DNA of 55,428 nucleotides from Clostridia bacterium (GTDB lineage Bacteria > Bacillota > Clostridia > Oscillospirales > Acutalibacteraceae). Shown here in pieces: positions 1-8,767 of the stretch. Every line of letters begins with the position of its first letter. Within the stretch, counting starts at the first letter, position 1. The stretch covers positions 1 through 55,428 of the forward strand of contig JAFWYP010000068.1 of NCBI GenBank assembly GCA_017517665.1. Reading direction: 5' to 3'. Both the position numbers and the translations under genes were made by a program. The notes beneath the pieces are model-generated. The model had not been told where the DNA came from and searched no databases. It saw only the letters and a program-made list of their open reading frames with translations.

Positions 1-438
1 ATGAATCTGCTTTATCTTGCCGTTGTTATCAAGGTCACCCCAATCGGGTACGAGAGCCTGATAATATGTTCTTCCGTAGCGGTCATGGTTATGCTCTTTG
101 GAATGAGCTTCACCGTAGTCAACGGTTGAACCGATAAGCTGGGCATAAAGCTCGCAGGCTCTGTCCCATGCACTGCTGAGAGGTCCTACCGATGCCGAAT
201 AACATTCATATCCCTCGCTCTGAAGATAGCTCATAAGGTCGCCTGTTGTGGCACCCCAATACGGAACAATACCGTTTATCCCCTCTGCACCGCCCCAACC
301 GTTAAGACCGTGAACAAAAACGATGGGTTCTTCATTCTTCGGTTTCCATGAATCCTGTGCGGCAGAAGCTGTACAGGTTAAAATACCTGAAATCATTACA
401 ATTGAAAGAAACAAACAAATTATACGGCGTAATTTCAT
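1..438 (-). CDS. Secreted triacylglycerol lipase, family I.5-like (3' end off the window)
   Basis: The first 146 residues of a secreted lipase are visible; the catalytic serine, aspartate and histidine would lie beyond the window edge. Residues 1-26 form a typical signal peptide (two Arg, a hydrophobic core, an ASA-AQ cleavage site). The mature part reads PIVFVHGLNGWGG (oxyanion loop), then GPLSSAWDRACELYAQ and GSTVDYGEAHSKEHNHDRYGR. These are the hallmark segments of the Geobacillus/Staphylococcus family I.5 lipases, which hydrolyse long-chain triacylglycerols outside the cell. The ATG is preceded by AAAGGAG at good spacing. The neighbouring alcohol dehydrogenase gene ends in a terminator just upstream, so this is a separate unit. 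Family assignment rests on remembered motifs. Confidence 0.85.
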   Translation of the reverse strand, partial: MKLRRIICLFLSIVMISGILTCTASAAQDSWKPKNEEPIVFVHGLNGWGGAEGINGIVPYWGATTGDLMSYLQSEGYECYSASVGPLSSAWDRACELYAQLIGSTVDYGEAHSKEHNHDRYGRTYYQALVPDWGDLDNNGKIKQIH

Positions 439-480
439 ATTTCTCACTCCTTTATTTTTATTATACAATTTATCAGTTAC

Positions 481-515
481 AAAAAAACGGGCAATTGCAC
501 GCAATTGTCCGTTTT
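481..515 (-). terminator. Rho-independent terminator of the alcohol dehydrogenase gene
   Basis: A 14-base arm at 484-497 pairs with 502-515 (one non-Watson-Crick pair) around the loop CACG. On the minus strand it is followed by a run of seven T, just after the dehydrogenase stop codon. Confidence 0.75.
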
Positions 516-523
516 GAATGCAA

Positions 524-1741
524 TTAATTAAGGTTACCGACCTTTCTGATAATAGCGGAAAGTTCCTCAACATCCATAATCTTCGGAACGGGATAAAGAG
601 GATTGCCTTCTTTATTTGCTCTCTTTGCAATTGTTTCAACATCCTTTTCCTGAACTTCAAGATGTTCGGGGATATTGAGAAGCTTGTTGAGTTCCTTAAT
701 CTTTTCGATAAAGAGATTTGCCTTCTGAGCTTCGTTCATGCCCGCAGTTTCAAGACCTGCAACATCTGCAAGCTTTGCAAGAGGCTTATAAGCAGTTTCA
801 CCGAATGCTTCAAGAACATAGGGAAGAATAACCGCATTTGCAAGACCGTGGGGTGTTCCGTACATACCGCCGAAATTATGGGCGATTGCATGAACATATC
901 CTACATACGCTCTTGTGAATGCAATACCTGCAAGATATGAAGCTTCAAGCATATTTTCTCTTGCCTCAACATCCTTGCCGTTTTCATAAACCTTAAGGAT
1001 GTTATCAAAAATCATTCTTGTTGCCTTTTCTGCGGCTGCAATTGTATCCTTTGTGTTGCTTCCGCCGATATAAGCTTCAACGGCATGGGTAAGAGCATCC
1101 ATACCTGTTGTTGAGGTTATGTGAGGAGGCAGACCGATGGTAAGCTCGGGGTCAAGAACAGCATACTTCGGACGGAGTACGGGGTCCTGAAGGGCATATT
1201 TTTCGTGAGTGGTAGGGTCGGAAACAACGGCTGCAATTGTTGTTTCCGAGCCTGTGCCCGCAGTTGTGGGAACGGCATAGATTGTGGGAAGCTTCTTGAG
1301 AATTTTGAGAGTTCCTCTCATCTTCTGTACGCTCTTGTTGGGACGTGCGATTCTTGCCGCCGCAACTTTTGCGCAGTCCATGGGTGAACCGCCACCGAAA
1401 GCGATAACAGCCGAGCAATTATTATCAACATACATCTGTCTTGCATCTTCGATATTATTGATTGTGGGGTTAGGCTGTGTGCCGTCATATACAGCATACT
1501 TGACATTTGACTTATCAAGACCGTCAAACATACCGTCAAGAAGGTGCAGACCCATAAGACCCTTATCCGTTACAACAAGAACGCTGTCATGTCCGTTTTT
1601 CTTAACAACCTCGGGAAGCTTTTTAACACTTCCTGCGCCCTTGATTAACTGAGGCTCTGTCCAGTCAAGGAAATTAACCGCAACGCGGAAAATTCCCTGA
1701 TAAGCCCTGCAATACATTTTGAAAAGTTTTGATGCTGCCAT
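524..1741 (-). CDS. Iron-containing (group III) alcohol dehydrogenase
   Basis: A 405-residue cytosolic NAD(P)-dependent alcohol dehydrogenase of the FucO/butanol dehydrogenase family, which interconverts aldehydes and alcohols, often to recycle NADH in fermentation. The nucleotide-binding loop GGGSPMD is at 116-122 and PTTAGTGSE at 158-166. The four expected metal ligands can be assigned as D215, H219, H284 and H298; their 4- and 14-residue spacings match FucO. The N-terminal ~20 residues (KLFKMYCRAYQ) are typical of clostridial members. It is a single-gene unit with its own promoter and terminator. Substrate cannot be told from sequence. Confidence 0.93.
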   Translation of the reverse strand: MAASKLFKMYCRAYQGIFRVAVNFLDWTEPQLIKGAGSVKKLPEVVKKNGHDSVLVVTDKGLMGLHLLDGMFDGLDKSNVKYAVYDGTQPNPTINNIEDARQMYVDNNCSAVIAFGGGSPMDCAKVAAARIARPNKSVQKMRGTLKILKKLPTIYAVPTTAGTGSETTIAAVVSDPTTHEKYALQDPVLRPKYAVLDPELTIGLPPHITSTTGMDALTHAVEAYIGGSNTKDTIAAAEKATRMIFDNILKVYENGKDVEARENMLEASYLAGIAFTRAYVGYVHAIAHNFGGMYGTPHGLANAVILPYVLEAFGETAYKPLAKLADVAGLETAGMNEAQKANLFIEKIKELNKLLNIPEHLEVQEKDVETIAKRANKEGNPLYPVPKIMDVEELSAIIRKVGNLN

Positions 1742-1777
1742 TTGTATTACCTCGATTCACTAAATTTATACATTTTG

Positions 1778-1806
1778 ATTATATCATATGCATTTCATTT
1801 GTGCAA
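1778..1806 (-). promoter_or_regulatory. Promoter of the alcohol dehydrogenase gene
   Basis: Minus strand TTGCAC (1801-1806), 17-bp spacer, TATAAT (1778-1783), upstream of the start at 1741. Confidence 0.75.
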
Positions 1807-1828
1807 CCATTATTTATTGTTTTTAATA

Positions 1829-1857
1829 TTGCATTATAGATATAATAATGGTATAAT
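1829..1857 (+). promoter_or_regulatory. Promoter of the GH5 gene
   Basis: TTGCAT (1829-1834), 17-bp spacer, perfect TATAAT (1852-1857), 33 bases upstream of the GH5 start. It diverges from the alcohol dehydrogenase promoter. Confidence 0.75.
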
Positions 1858-1890
1858 TTCAATGTATAACTGCCACGAAAGGAGTATATC

Positions 1891-3372
1891 ATGCTTAAAA
1901 TCAGTACCTTTGAAAAAACATTTATTGACTCGGAAGGCAGACAGAGAATATTCAACGGCGTTAATCTTTGCGATAAAGGATATCACAAAGACGGCGCGGA
2001 AAGAAGAACATATCTCCTTGATTTTGACGAAAAGCTTATCAAACAGCTCAGCGAATACGGTTTTAACCTTGTCAGACTCGGTCTTACATGGGATGCAGTT
2101 GAGCCCGAACCCTGCCAATATAACGAAGAATATCTTGACAGAGTTTATGCAATTGCGGATTTATGCGCAAAATACGGCATTTATTTCTATCTTGATATGC
2201 ATCAGGACCTTTACAGCGGTGCTAAGGATACAGCAGGCGACGGCGCTCCCCCCTGGGCATGCATAACCGACGGTGCGAAATTCACCAAAACAAAGCTTGT
2301 ATGGGCAGAGGGTTATTTCTGGGGCAAATCGGTCCACAGAGCATTTGACCATTTCTGGGCAAACGATAAGGTTAACGGTGTTCCCTTGCAGACATACTAC
2401 TGCAATATGTGGAAGCACGTTGCTGAAAAATTCAAGGATCACCCTGCCCTTTTCGGTTTTGATGTTCTCAACGAGCCTTTCCCCGGCACAGACGGCGGCA
2501 AGGTTTTCAGAAAGCTTATTATGAGCGTTGCAAAAACCGTTATCACTGACAAAAGATGCAAGAAATTATGGATGCTCAAGCAGCTTGTTACGGGTAACGC
2601 AATCAAAGTTCTTGAGCCGTTCAACGATCCTGCACTTTTCAGAAAAGTTACATCGGCTGCCGATGATTTAATCCGCAAATTCGATACGGGTGCATATTCC
2701 GAATTTATAAACAGAACCGCAAAAGCTATCCGCGAAGTTACCGATAACGGTATCATCATTATGGAAAACAGCTATTATTCAAACCTCGGCATCCCCTATT
2801 CATGCCCTGCCGTAAATTATGACGGAAAGCGCGAAGAAAAGCTTTGCTTCGCTCCTCATGCATATGACCTTATGGTTGATACTCCTGCATATAAATATGC
2901 AAGCAATTCAAGAGTGGGTTCTATTTTTGATGAGCATAAGAGATCTCAGGACAGACTCAACGTTCCCGTAATCGTAGGTGAATGGGGCGGTCAGTCCGAA
3001 GGCACAGACTGGCTTTATCACATCGAATATCTGCTTGATAAATTCGACGGCAATCAGTGGGGTCATACATATTGGGCATATTATGACGGTCTTCTTGACA
3101 ATCCCATAATGACCTGCCTTATCAGAACTTCTCCCGTTGCAGTATGCGGTAAAATCAACAGCTATTCTTTCGACAGAGAAAATGAAGTATTCACTCTCGA
3201 ATATACTCAAGATAAAGAATATAACGTACCTACGGAAGTTTTTGTTCATAAAAATGCCAAAGCCATTGATTTTGACGGTGAATACACACTTGAACCCGTT
3301 GGTGAAAACGGTGCTGCAATTCTTAAATTAAACGGCAAAGTCGGAAATAACAAGCTCAAAATTTCATTCTGA
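1891..3372 (+). CDS. Endoglycoceramidase-like glycoside hydrolase family 5
   Basis: A 493-residue GH5 enzyme. It opens with GVNLCDKG, then LDMHQD at 101-106. The acid/base Glu is E195 in FDVLNEPFPG and the nucleophile Glu is E364 in VIVGEWGG. DMHQD, the long insert before the NEP motif and a C-terminal beta-sandwich (about 400-493) resemble the endoglycosylceramidase branch of GH5, which releases the whole glycan from glycosphingolipids. Other GH5 activities on glycolipids or beta-glucosides remain possible. There is no signal peptide, although characterised endoglycoceramidases are usually exported, so a cytosolic substrate is implied. AAAGGAG precedes the ATG. It stands alone between a promoter and a convergent terminator. 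Confidence 0.85.
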   Translation: MLKISTFEKTFIDSEGRQRIFNGVNLCDKGYHKDGAERRTYLLDFDEKLIKQLSEYGFNLVRLGLTWDAVEPEPCQYNEEYLDRVYAIADLCAKYGIYFYLDMHQDLYSGAKDTAGDGAPPWACITDGAKFTKTKLVWAEGYFWGKSVHRAFDHFWANDKVNGVPLQTYYCNMWKHVAEKFKDHPALFGFDVLNEPFPGTDGGKVFRKLIMSVAKTVITDKRCKKLWMLKQLVTGNAIKVLEPFNDPALFRKVTSAADDLIRKFDTGAYSEFINRTAKAIREVTDNGIIIMENSYYSNLGIPYSCPAVNYDGKREEKLCFAPHAYDLMVDTPAYKYASNSRVGSIFDEHKRSQDRLNVPVIVGEWGGQSEGTDWLYHIEYLLDKFDGNQWGHTYWAYYDGLLDNPIMTCLIRTSPVAVCGKINSYSFDRENEVFTLEYTQDKEYNVPTEVFVHKNAKAIDFDGEYTLEPVGENGAAILKLNGKVGNNKLKISF

Positions 3373-3380
3373 TAACAAAA

Positions 3381-3404
3381 CAGGCTGCCTCAAATGGCAG
3401 CCTG
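3381..3404. terminator. Bidirectional terminator between GH5 and radC
   Basis: Perfect 9-bp stem CAGGCTGCC / GGCAGCCTG with a 6-base loop. The hairpin includes the last codons of radC. T-rich tracts on both sides are modest. Confidence 0.65.
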
Positions 3405-4121
3405 TATGAATAACTTTTTGAATTTATCAACGGAAGCAAGCGATAATGTATCGTTATCCGCAACAATAATATGGTCAACAACTCTTATTCCGACGGTGGA
3501 AAACATGGACGAAAATTCGTTTGTCAGCTCAAGGTCCTCCCTTGAAGGTGCAGCAACTCCGTTCGGATGGTTATGAGCAAGTATAACCTTGTCAGCATCG
3601 TTTCTGCAAGCGGTCTGCATAACGTTTCTTTTATCAACCAGCACAGTACCCGGTGTTCCTTCCGCGACCTTACAGCTATTAATAAGATTTCCCGAGGAAT
3701 CAAGGCAAAGAATATAGAATACCTCTGTTTTACAGCCGTAAAACTTATCCTTAAGATAGTTCTGAGCGTCCTTCGGGTCGGAGAGATTAATCTTTCCCTT
3801 TGATTTATCTTCTATATAGCGTCTGCATATTCCGGGTATCAGAGAAATAAGAAGTGCAGAGCTTTCACCGATTCCGTCTACTTCGAGAAGTTGTTCATAT
3901 GTTGCATCAAACACCTTGCTCAATGAACCGAACCGTGTAATAAGACTATGAGCAAGATTGTTCGTATTCTTTCGCGGTATTGAATAAAACAAAAGAAACT
4001 CCAGTATATTATGTTGGGGCATTCCGTCTATATCCGCATTTCTGAATGTTTCTCTCAGTCTTTTTCTGTGTTCGCTGTGCGGATTATCGTTTTTATCATT
4101 TTTCACTTTTTTATCGCTCAA
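3390..4121 (-). CDS. radC: RadC family JAB/MPN-domain protein
   Basis: A RadC-family (UPF0758) protein. The N-terminal helix-hairpin-helix portion (LLEVDGIGESSALLISLIP) is followed by a JAMM metalloprotease-like domain with HNHPNG and S-x-x-D: H185, H187 and D198, counted from the longest reading frame. The metal centre is intact; the cellular function of RadC remains debated despite the historical DNA-repair name. Start choice: TTG at 4127 lies only 2-3 bases after GGAGAG, whereas TTG at 4121 (giving MSDKKVK...) has about 8 bases of spacing, so the latter is preferred. No ATG is available near the start. Confidence 0.88.
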   Translation of the reverse strand: MSDKKVKNDKNDNPHSEHRKRLRETFRNADIDGMPQHNILEFLLFYSIPRKNTNNLAHSLITRFGSLSKVFDATYEQLLEVDGIGESSALLISLIPGICRRYIEDKSKGKINLSDPKDAQNYLKDKFYGCKTEVFYILCLDSSGNLINSCKVAEGTPGTVLVDKRNVMQTACRNDADKVILAHNHPNGVAAPSREDLELTNEFSSMFSTVGIRVVDHIIVADNDTLSLASVDKFKKLFIQAAI

Positions 4122-4146
4122 ATCCAACTCTCCTACCGATTATTAC

Positions 4147-4163
4147 TATAGTATTATACTATA
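4147..4163. promoter_or_regulatory. AT-rich 17-bp perfect palindrome in the radC/pseudouridine synthase divergent region
   Basis: TATAGTAT-T-ATACTATA. On the minus strand it contains a TATAAT -10-like hexamer, so it may overlap the radC promoter. It could be an operator or merely an AT-rich promoter. Confidence 0.3.
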
Positions 4164-4219
4164 TTTTATTGATTTTGAAAAGATATTTTTAAATTATTAT
4201 CACATCCGGAGTGATTTTT

Positions 4220-5200
4220 TTGAAGTCATTTACAATTTCCAAAAACGATTCGGGTCAGCGGCTCGATAAATTCATATCAAAAGCGGTGCCCGCGCTTCCG
4301 AAGTCACTGATGTATAAGTACATAAGAACAAAAAGAATCAAGATAAATTCAAAACGAGGAGATATATCAACAAAACTTGCCCAAGGCGATGTGGTTGATA
4401 TGTACATAAACGATGAATTCTTCGCGCCTGCCGATGATGAGCATTATGATTTTCTCTCCGCCTCCAAAAAAATTGATATCGTATACGAAGATGAAAATAT
4501 AATTCTGCTTGATAAAAAGGTTGGGTTGCTTTCACATCCCGACGAAACAGAATATAACGATACTCTCATCACAAGAGTCAAAAGATATCTTTATGAAAAA
4601 GGCGAATACAACCCGAAGGACGAGCATTCATTTGCACCCGCCCTTGTCAACAGAATAGACAGAAACACGGGCGGTATTGTTATCGCTGCAAAGAACGCGG
4701 AGAGTTTGCGCATTCTCAATCAGAAATTAAAGGACAGAGAGCTTGAAAAATATTATCTCTGTGTTGTTCACGGTATTCTCAAAAGAAAAAGCGGCACTCT
4801 CACGGGTTGGCTTATCAAAGACGAAAAAAAGAATAAGGTCAGGGTTTTTGAAAACCGGATGCACGATTCCAAAGAAATACAGACAAAGTATTCCGTTATT
4901 TCCGAGCGTGACGGATTAAGTCTTGTTGAAGTTGAGCTTTTAACAGGCAGAACTCACCAGATAAGAGCACATTTTTCAAGCATCGGCCATCCCCTTCTCG
5001 GTGACGGAAAATACGGCACAAATGCTCTTAACAAAGCTCTCGGATATAAAAAGCAGTTTCTTTATTCTTACAGACTGAAGTTTACCTTCACAACCGAAGC
5101 CGGTATTCTTGATTACCTTAACGGCAAAAGCTTTTCGGTTGAGGATGTCTGGTTCAAAACAGAGTTTCTGAACGGCAAACTCACAAATCCCGACACATGA
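4220..5200 (+). CDS. RluA/RluD-family pseudouridine synthase
   Basis: A cytosolic RNA pseudouridine synthase. It has an N-terminal S4 RNA-binding domain (about 10-75) and a RluA-type catalytic domain. The catalytic Asp lies in NRIDRNTGG, where many relatives have HRLDxDTSG. The second family motif GRTHQIRAHFSSIGHPLLGD is intact. The start is set at TTG 4220: GGAG (4208-4211) then lies 8 bases upstream, whereas GTG 4211 overlaps that ribosome site. Clostridia carry several RluA paralogues, so the target uridine cannot be named. Confidence 0.9.
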   Translation: MKSFTISKNDSGQRLDKFISKAVPALPKSLMYKYIRTKRIKINSKRGDISTKLAQGDVVDMYINDEFFAPADDEHYDFLSASKKIDIVYEDENIILLDKKVGLLSHPDETEYNDTLITRVKRYLYEKGEYNPKDEHSFAPALVNRIDRNTGGIVIAAKNAESLRILNQKLKDRELEKYYLCVVHGILKRKSGTLTGWLIKDEKKNKVRVFENRMHDSKEIQTKYSVISERDGLSLVEVELLTGRTHQIRAHFSSIGHPLLGDGKYGTNALNKALGYKKQFLYSYRLKFTFTTEAGILDYLNGKSFSVEDVWFKTEFLNGKLTNPDT

Positions 5201-5244
5201 TTTTATTAATTTATTACAAACTGATTATTAATTTTCAAAAAAAG

Positions 5245-5306
5245 CTTGTAAAAATTATTAAAATAGTATAATATATGTGTATTGTGCCGATTTTGTTCGG
5301 TCGGCA
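5245..5306 (+). promoter_or_regulatory. Promoter and leader hairpin of the PrsA-like foldase gene
   Basis: TATAAT at 5267-5272 with a weak -35 (CTTGTA, 16-bp spacing). The leader then folds a 6-bp stem TGCCGA/TCGGCA (5285-5290, 5301-5306) with a 10-base loop. No known riboswitch class is recognised. Confidence 0.45.
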
Positions 5307-5336
5307 ACTAATATTTAAAGTAAAGGATGAACAGTT

Positions 5337-7010
5337 ATGGCAAAAAATGAAAGCTCAAAGAGCAAGGCTGAAGTTTACCGCGAGGAACGCAAAGCCAGAA
5401 TAGCTAAAGCAGCAAAGAAAAATGCAAAAAGTATTGAAAAAAGAACTGCTGCAGCTGATATACTCAAGAAAGTGGTTGCTGTTGTTCTTGCTGTTGCAAT
5501 CGTTGGCGGCATCGCATGGAAAATCGTTGACAGCCTCGGCGTTATCGAAAGAGCTGTTACAGCAGTAAACATCGGTGATGATAAAATCACTGCCGCACAG
5601 TTTAATTATTACTACACAGCTCAGTATCAGCAGATGGCATATTATCAGAATATGTATGCACAGCAGGGCATGAGCATGGGCTTTGACACAAGCGTTGCAC
5701 CCGATGAGCAGGAATCAACTCAGAAGGACGAAGAAGGCAACGCACTCACTTGGGACGAAGTTTTCAAGGATTCGGCAGTTAACTATGCACAGTTCGTTTA
5801 CGCTTACTATAACGAAGCTGTTAAGGCTGGCTATAAGCTTACCGATGACGAAAAAGCTGAAATCAACGAAACAATCGAAAGCTACAGAGATGAAGCTGCA
5901 ACAAACAACTACTCTCTCAACGCTTATCTCCGCGAAAGCTTTGGCGGCGGTTTCAATGAAAAAGCATTCAGAAAACAGCTTGAAATGGAAACTCTCGCAA
6001 AGAATTATTCAGAAGATAAGGCAACAGAGCTTGAAACAGCAGTTTCCGATGCCGATATAAAAGCAGAATACGATGCAAACAGAAAGAACTACGACTACGC
6101 TGATGTTCGTTACTATGCGTTTGCATTCACAACTCTCACTCTTAACGACGGAGAAACAGAAGAAGCTCTCAAAGAAAGACAGACAGCTGCTAACGCTAAG
6201 GTTGAAGCAGAAGCAAAAGCTATCTTTGATAAGCTTACAGACGAAGCTTCATTCCAGGCTGCAATCACAGCTTACAAGAACGAAGGCAAAGAAAATCCCA
6301 CAGACGACGATTACACAACTCTTTCCGAAATCACAACCTACAGCTCACTTACAGCTGCAACCTGCAAGGATGCCGCAGAATGGGCATTTGATGCGGTCCG
6401 CAAAGCAGGCGACAAAACCATGGTTAAAGGCGATAAGGCTGTATACATAATCTACAGCGTTAAGCCTGTTTATGCAATGAACAGCGTTGACGTTCGTCAT
6501 TGCCTTGTTCAGTTTGATACAGAAGATACACAGAATGTTACCGATGCACAGAAAGAAGCCGCTCAGAAGGAAGCAAAGGCTCTCCTCGATGAATGGCTTG
6601 CAGGCGATAAGACCGAAGAAAGCTTTACCGCTATGGTAAAAGAAAACACCGATGATACAGCATCAAAGGAAACAGGCGGTCTTTACGAAGGCATCAGAAC
6701 ATCCGATAACTATGTTGCAGCATTTGAAGAATGGTCATTTGACGATGCAAGAAAAGCAGGCGATTACGGTATTGTTGAAACAGAATACGGCTATCACATC
6801 ATGTATTTCGTAAGCGACAACACCGATGACCTTGACTGGAAAGCAACAATCAAAACCGCAAAGGGCGCAGACGCTCTTACTGCTTATGAAGAAACTCTTC
6901 TTGCAGAAGACGGCGAATACAGCATTGAAAAGCATGAAACATGGATTAACATGGTTGCAAAGAATTTCTGCGATAACATCAGAAAGAATCTTGCTTATTC
7001 CGCTGCATAA
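5337..7010 (+). CDS. Membrane-anchored PrsA/SurA-like peptidyl-prolyl isomerase
   Basis: A 557-residue foldase. A very basic, Lys/Arg/Ala-rich cytoplasmic segment (1-42) leads into one membrane helix (about 44-62), so the bulk is extracellular. Residues about 75-240 resemble a SurA/PrsA chaperone domain, starting INIGDDKITAAQFNYYYTAQ. The C-terminal half contains parvulin-like sequence (VRHCLVQFD ... GGLYEGI ... AGDYGIVETEYGYHIMYF), the arrangement of secreted-protein folding factors in Gram-positives. Unlike classical PrsA it has no lipobox cysteine and is anchored by an uncleaved helix. A clean AAAGGATG ribosome site precedes the ATG. Confidence 0.85.
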   Translation: MAKNESSKSKAEVYREERKARIAKAAKKNAKSIEKRTAAADILKKVVAVVLAVAIVGGIAWKIVDSLGVIERAVTAVNIGDDKITAAQFNYYYTAQYQQMAYYQNMYAQQGMSMGFDTSVAPDEQESTQKDEEGNALTWDEVFKDSAVNYAQFVYAYYNEAVKAGYKLTDDEKAEINETIESYRDEAATNNYSLNAYLRESFGGGFNEKAFRKQLEMETLAKNYSEDKATELETAVSDADIKAEYDANRKNYDYADVRYYAFAFTTLTLNDGETEEALKERQTAANAKVEAEAKAIFDKLTDEASFQAAITAYKNEGKENPTDDDYTTLSEITTYSSLTAATCKDAAEWAFDAVRKAGDKTMVKGDKAVYIIYSVKPVYAMNSVDVRHCLVQFDTEDTQNVTDAQKEAAQKEAKALLDEWLAGDKTEESFTAMVKENTDDTASKETGGLYEGIRTSDNYVAAFEEWSFDDARKAGDYGIVETEYGYHIMYFVSDNTDDLDWKATIKTAKGADALTAYEETLLAEDGEYSIEKHETWINMVAKNFCDNIRKNLAYSAA

Positions 7011-7025
7011 AACAATATAAAAATC

Positions 7026-7068
7026 AATTCCCCTTGAATCGGTAAACCTGATTCAAGGGGAATTTTTT
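7026..7068. terminator. Strong bidirectional terminator
   Basis: Perfect 15-bp stem (7026-7040 with 7050-7064), 9-base loop, then TTTTTT. It serves the foldase gene on the plus strand and the glucosidase on the minus strand. Confidence 0.9.
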
Positions 7069-7069
7069 A

Positions 7070-8752
7070 TCAGTCAAACAAATAAACTCTTGTTTCAAAA
7101 GGCTTGAGCATAAAGGCGTTAAGACTGCTGTCAATAACATCATAGTTTGAAAGCATAAGCTTACCCTTTGCCAAATCAAAGCCTTTAGGTGCATCAAAAG
7201 CAACGCTTTCATCCGAGAATGAGTTGATAACGAGCATCCTCTTACCTTCATAGTTGCGTTCATAAACAAAAAGCTTTTTGCTTTTCGGATAATGAAGCTT
7301 GAAATCACCGTAAATGCAGATTTCATTTTCCTTGCGGAATTTAAGAAGCTTTCTGTAATAGTTAAGAATGGAGTTCTCATCCTTTTCAGCCGCTTCAACG
7401 TTAATCTGCGTATAGTTTTCATTAATTTCAAACCAAGGCTTATCGGCTGTTGTGAAACCTGCGTTCTTTTCGGCGGTCCACTGAACGGGAGTTCTTGCAT
7501 TATCACGGGATGCACGGTTTGCAATTTTAAGAAACATTTTATCGGTAAATCCGAGCTTTTTAAAAAGCTCATAAGTGCTTTTGACCTGAGTATCGGTATA
7601 TCGGTCAACGCTGTCAAACTTTATGTTTGTCATACCGATTTCCTGACCCTGATATATAAAGGGTGTACCGCTCTGACAGATATACATGGTCGCAAGCATT
7701 TTACCGCTTTCTACTCTGTATTTCTCGCTGCCGTAACGACTGATAATTCTGGGCTGGTCATGATTTTCAATATAGTTTGCGTTCCACGCAATGCCGTAAA
7801 GCTTATGCTGCCATCTGTTATAAGCATTCTTAAGCTTCTTAAGGCTGAAAGGCATAGGAATCCAGCTTACCATAAAGGAGTCTGCTTCCATATGCTGGAA
7901 ATTAAACATCATATTCAGAGTCTGATCTGCACCCTCTTTAATGAAACGAAGAGCAAGCTTCGGTGTCATCATAGGTGCTTCGCCAACCGTCATGCAGTCA
8001 TAATCATCGGTAACGGCTCTGAACTCCTTGAGATATTTATCAAGATTCGGTCCGCATTTATAATGTTCCATACCGCAGGCAACGGGAATGGGGAAGCCGT
8101 TGGGAAGACCTTCTTTCTTCGATATAAAAGTGATAACGTCCTCACGGAAACCGTCAACACCCATATCAAGCCAGAATCTGATAATATCTTTGATTTCTTC
8201 ACGGACTTTCGGATTATCCATGTTGAGGTCGGGCTGTTCCTTCGCAAAAAGAGTGAGATACCACTCATCAAGATTTTCGTTATAGTGCCAACCCGGACCC
8301 GCAAAGGTTGAAAGCCAGTTATTGGGTGGCTTTTTGCCGTTCGGCTTTTTCCCCTTGCGCCAGAAATAATAATCGTGATAAGGATTATCGTGTCCCTTCT
8401 GACTTTCGATAAACCACTCATGCTCATCGGAAGTGTGGTTTATAACAAGATCCATGATAATCTTGAGACCCTTGCTGTGTGCGGCATCAAGAAGTTCTTT
8501 GAATTCTTCTATAGTGCCGTATTCGGGTGCAATACTTTTATAATCGGCTATATCGTAGCCATAGTCATGCTGGGGGGATTTATAAAGAGGTGAAAACCAG
8601 ATTGCATCAACGCCGATGCTCTTGATATAGTCAAGCTTCTGCATAACACCTTTGATATCTCCTATACCGTCGCCGTTGCCATCATAAAAGCTTCTGGGCC
8701 ACACCTGGTAAACAGCCATTTCCTTATACCAATGCTTTTTGATTTCTGCCAT
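7070..8752 (-). CDS. malL: GH13 oligo-1,6-glucosidase
   Basis: A 560-residue cytosolic alpha-glucosidase of the oligo-1,6-glucosidase/MalL type. Catalytic residues are the nucleophile D205 (GFREDV), acid/base E258 (MTVGEAP) and D332 (ENHDQPR). A Val (V206) directly follows the nucleophile; in characterised relatives Val there favours alpha-1,6 bonds and Thr favours alpha-1,4, so isomalto-oligosaccharides are the predicted substrates. Trehalose-6-phosphate hydrolase is a less likely alternative. Start: GTG at 8761 overlaps the ribosome site, whereas the ATG at 8752 has AAAGGGTG 6 bases upstream. It lies 15 bases after the subtilase gene and probably shares its transcript. Confidence 0.9.
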   Translation of the reverse strand: MAEIKKHWYKEMAVYQVWPRSFYDGNGDGIGDIKGVMQKLDYIKSIGVDAIWFSPLYKSPQHDYGYDIADYKSIAPEYGTIEEFKELLDAAHSKGLKIIMDLVINHTSDEHEWFIESQKGHDNPYHDYYFWRKGKKPNGKKPPNNWLSTFAGPGWHYNENLDEWYLTLFAKEQPDLNMDNPKVREEIKDIIRFWLDMGVDGFREDVITFISKKEGLPNGFPIPVACGMEHYKCGPNLDKYLKEFRAVTDDYDCMTVGEAPMMTPKLALRFIKEGADQTLNMMFNFQHMEADSFMVSWIPMPFSLKKLKNAYNRWQHKLYGIAWNANYIENHDQPRIISRYGSEKYRVESGKMLATMYICQSGTPFIYQGQEIGMTNIKFDSVDRYTDTQVKSTYELFKKLGFTDKMFLKIANRASRDNARTPVQWTAEKNAGFTTADKPWFEINENYTQINVEAAEKDENSILNYYRKLLKFRKENEICIYGDFKLHYPKSKKLFVYERNYEGKRMLVINSFSDESVAFDAPKGFDLAKGKLMLSNYDVIDSSLNAFMLKPFETRVYLFD

Positions 8753-8767
8753 TTTTATCACCCTTTC

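Noticed and set aside
518-940. A 140-residue plus-strand frame opposite the alcohol dehydrogenase
   Set aside because: Cysteine-rich, low-complexity shadow of the real gene, without a start signal.
4211-4219. GTG start for the pseudouridine synthase
   Set aside because: The GTG overlaps the GGAG ribosome site; TTG at 4220 has correct spacing.
5683-6450. Two Lys/Thr/Gln-rich frames within the foldase gene
   Set aside because: They are +1-type shadows of an Ala/Glu/Lys-rich protein, with no ribosome sites.
7292-8311. A 339-residue open frame on the plus strand opposite the GH13 glucosidase
   Set aside because: It is antisense to a gene with full catalytic motifs, has no ribosome site and its translation matches no recognisable family; it arises from codon bias of the opposite strand.
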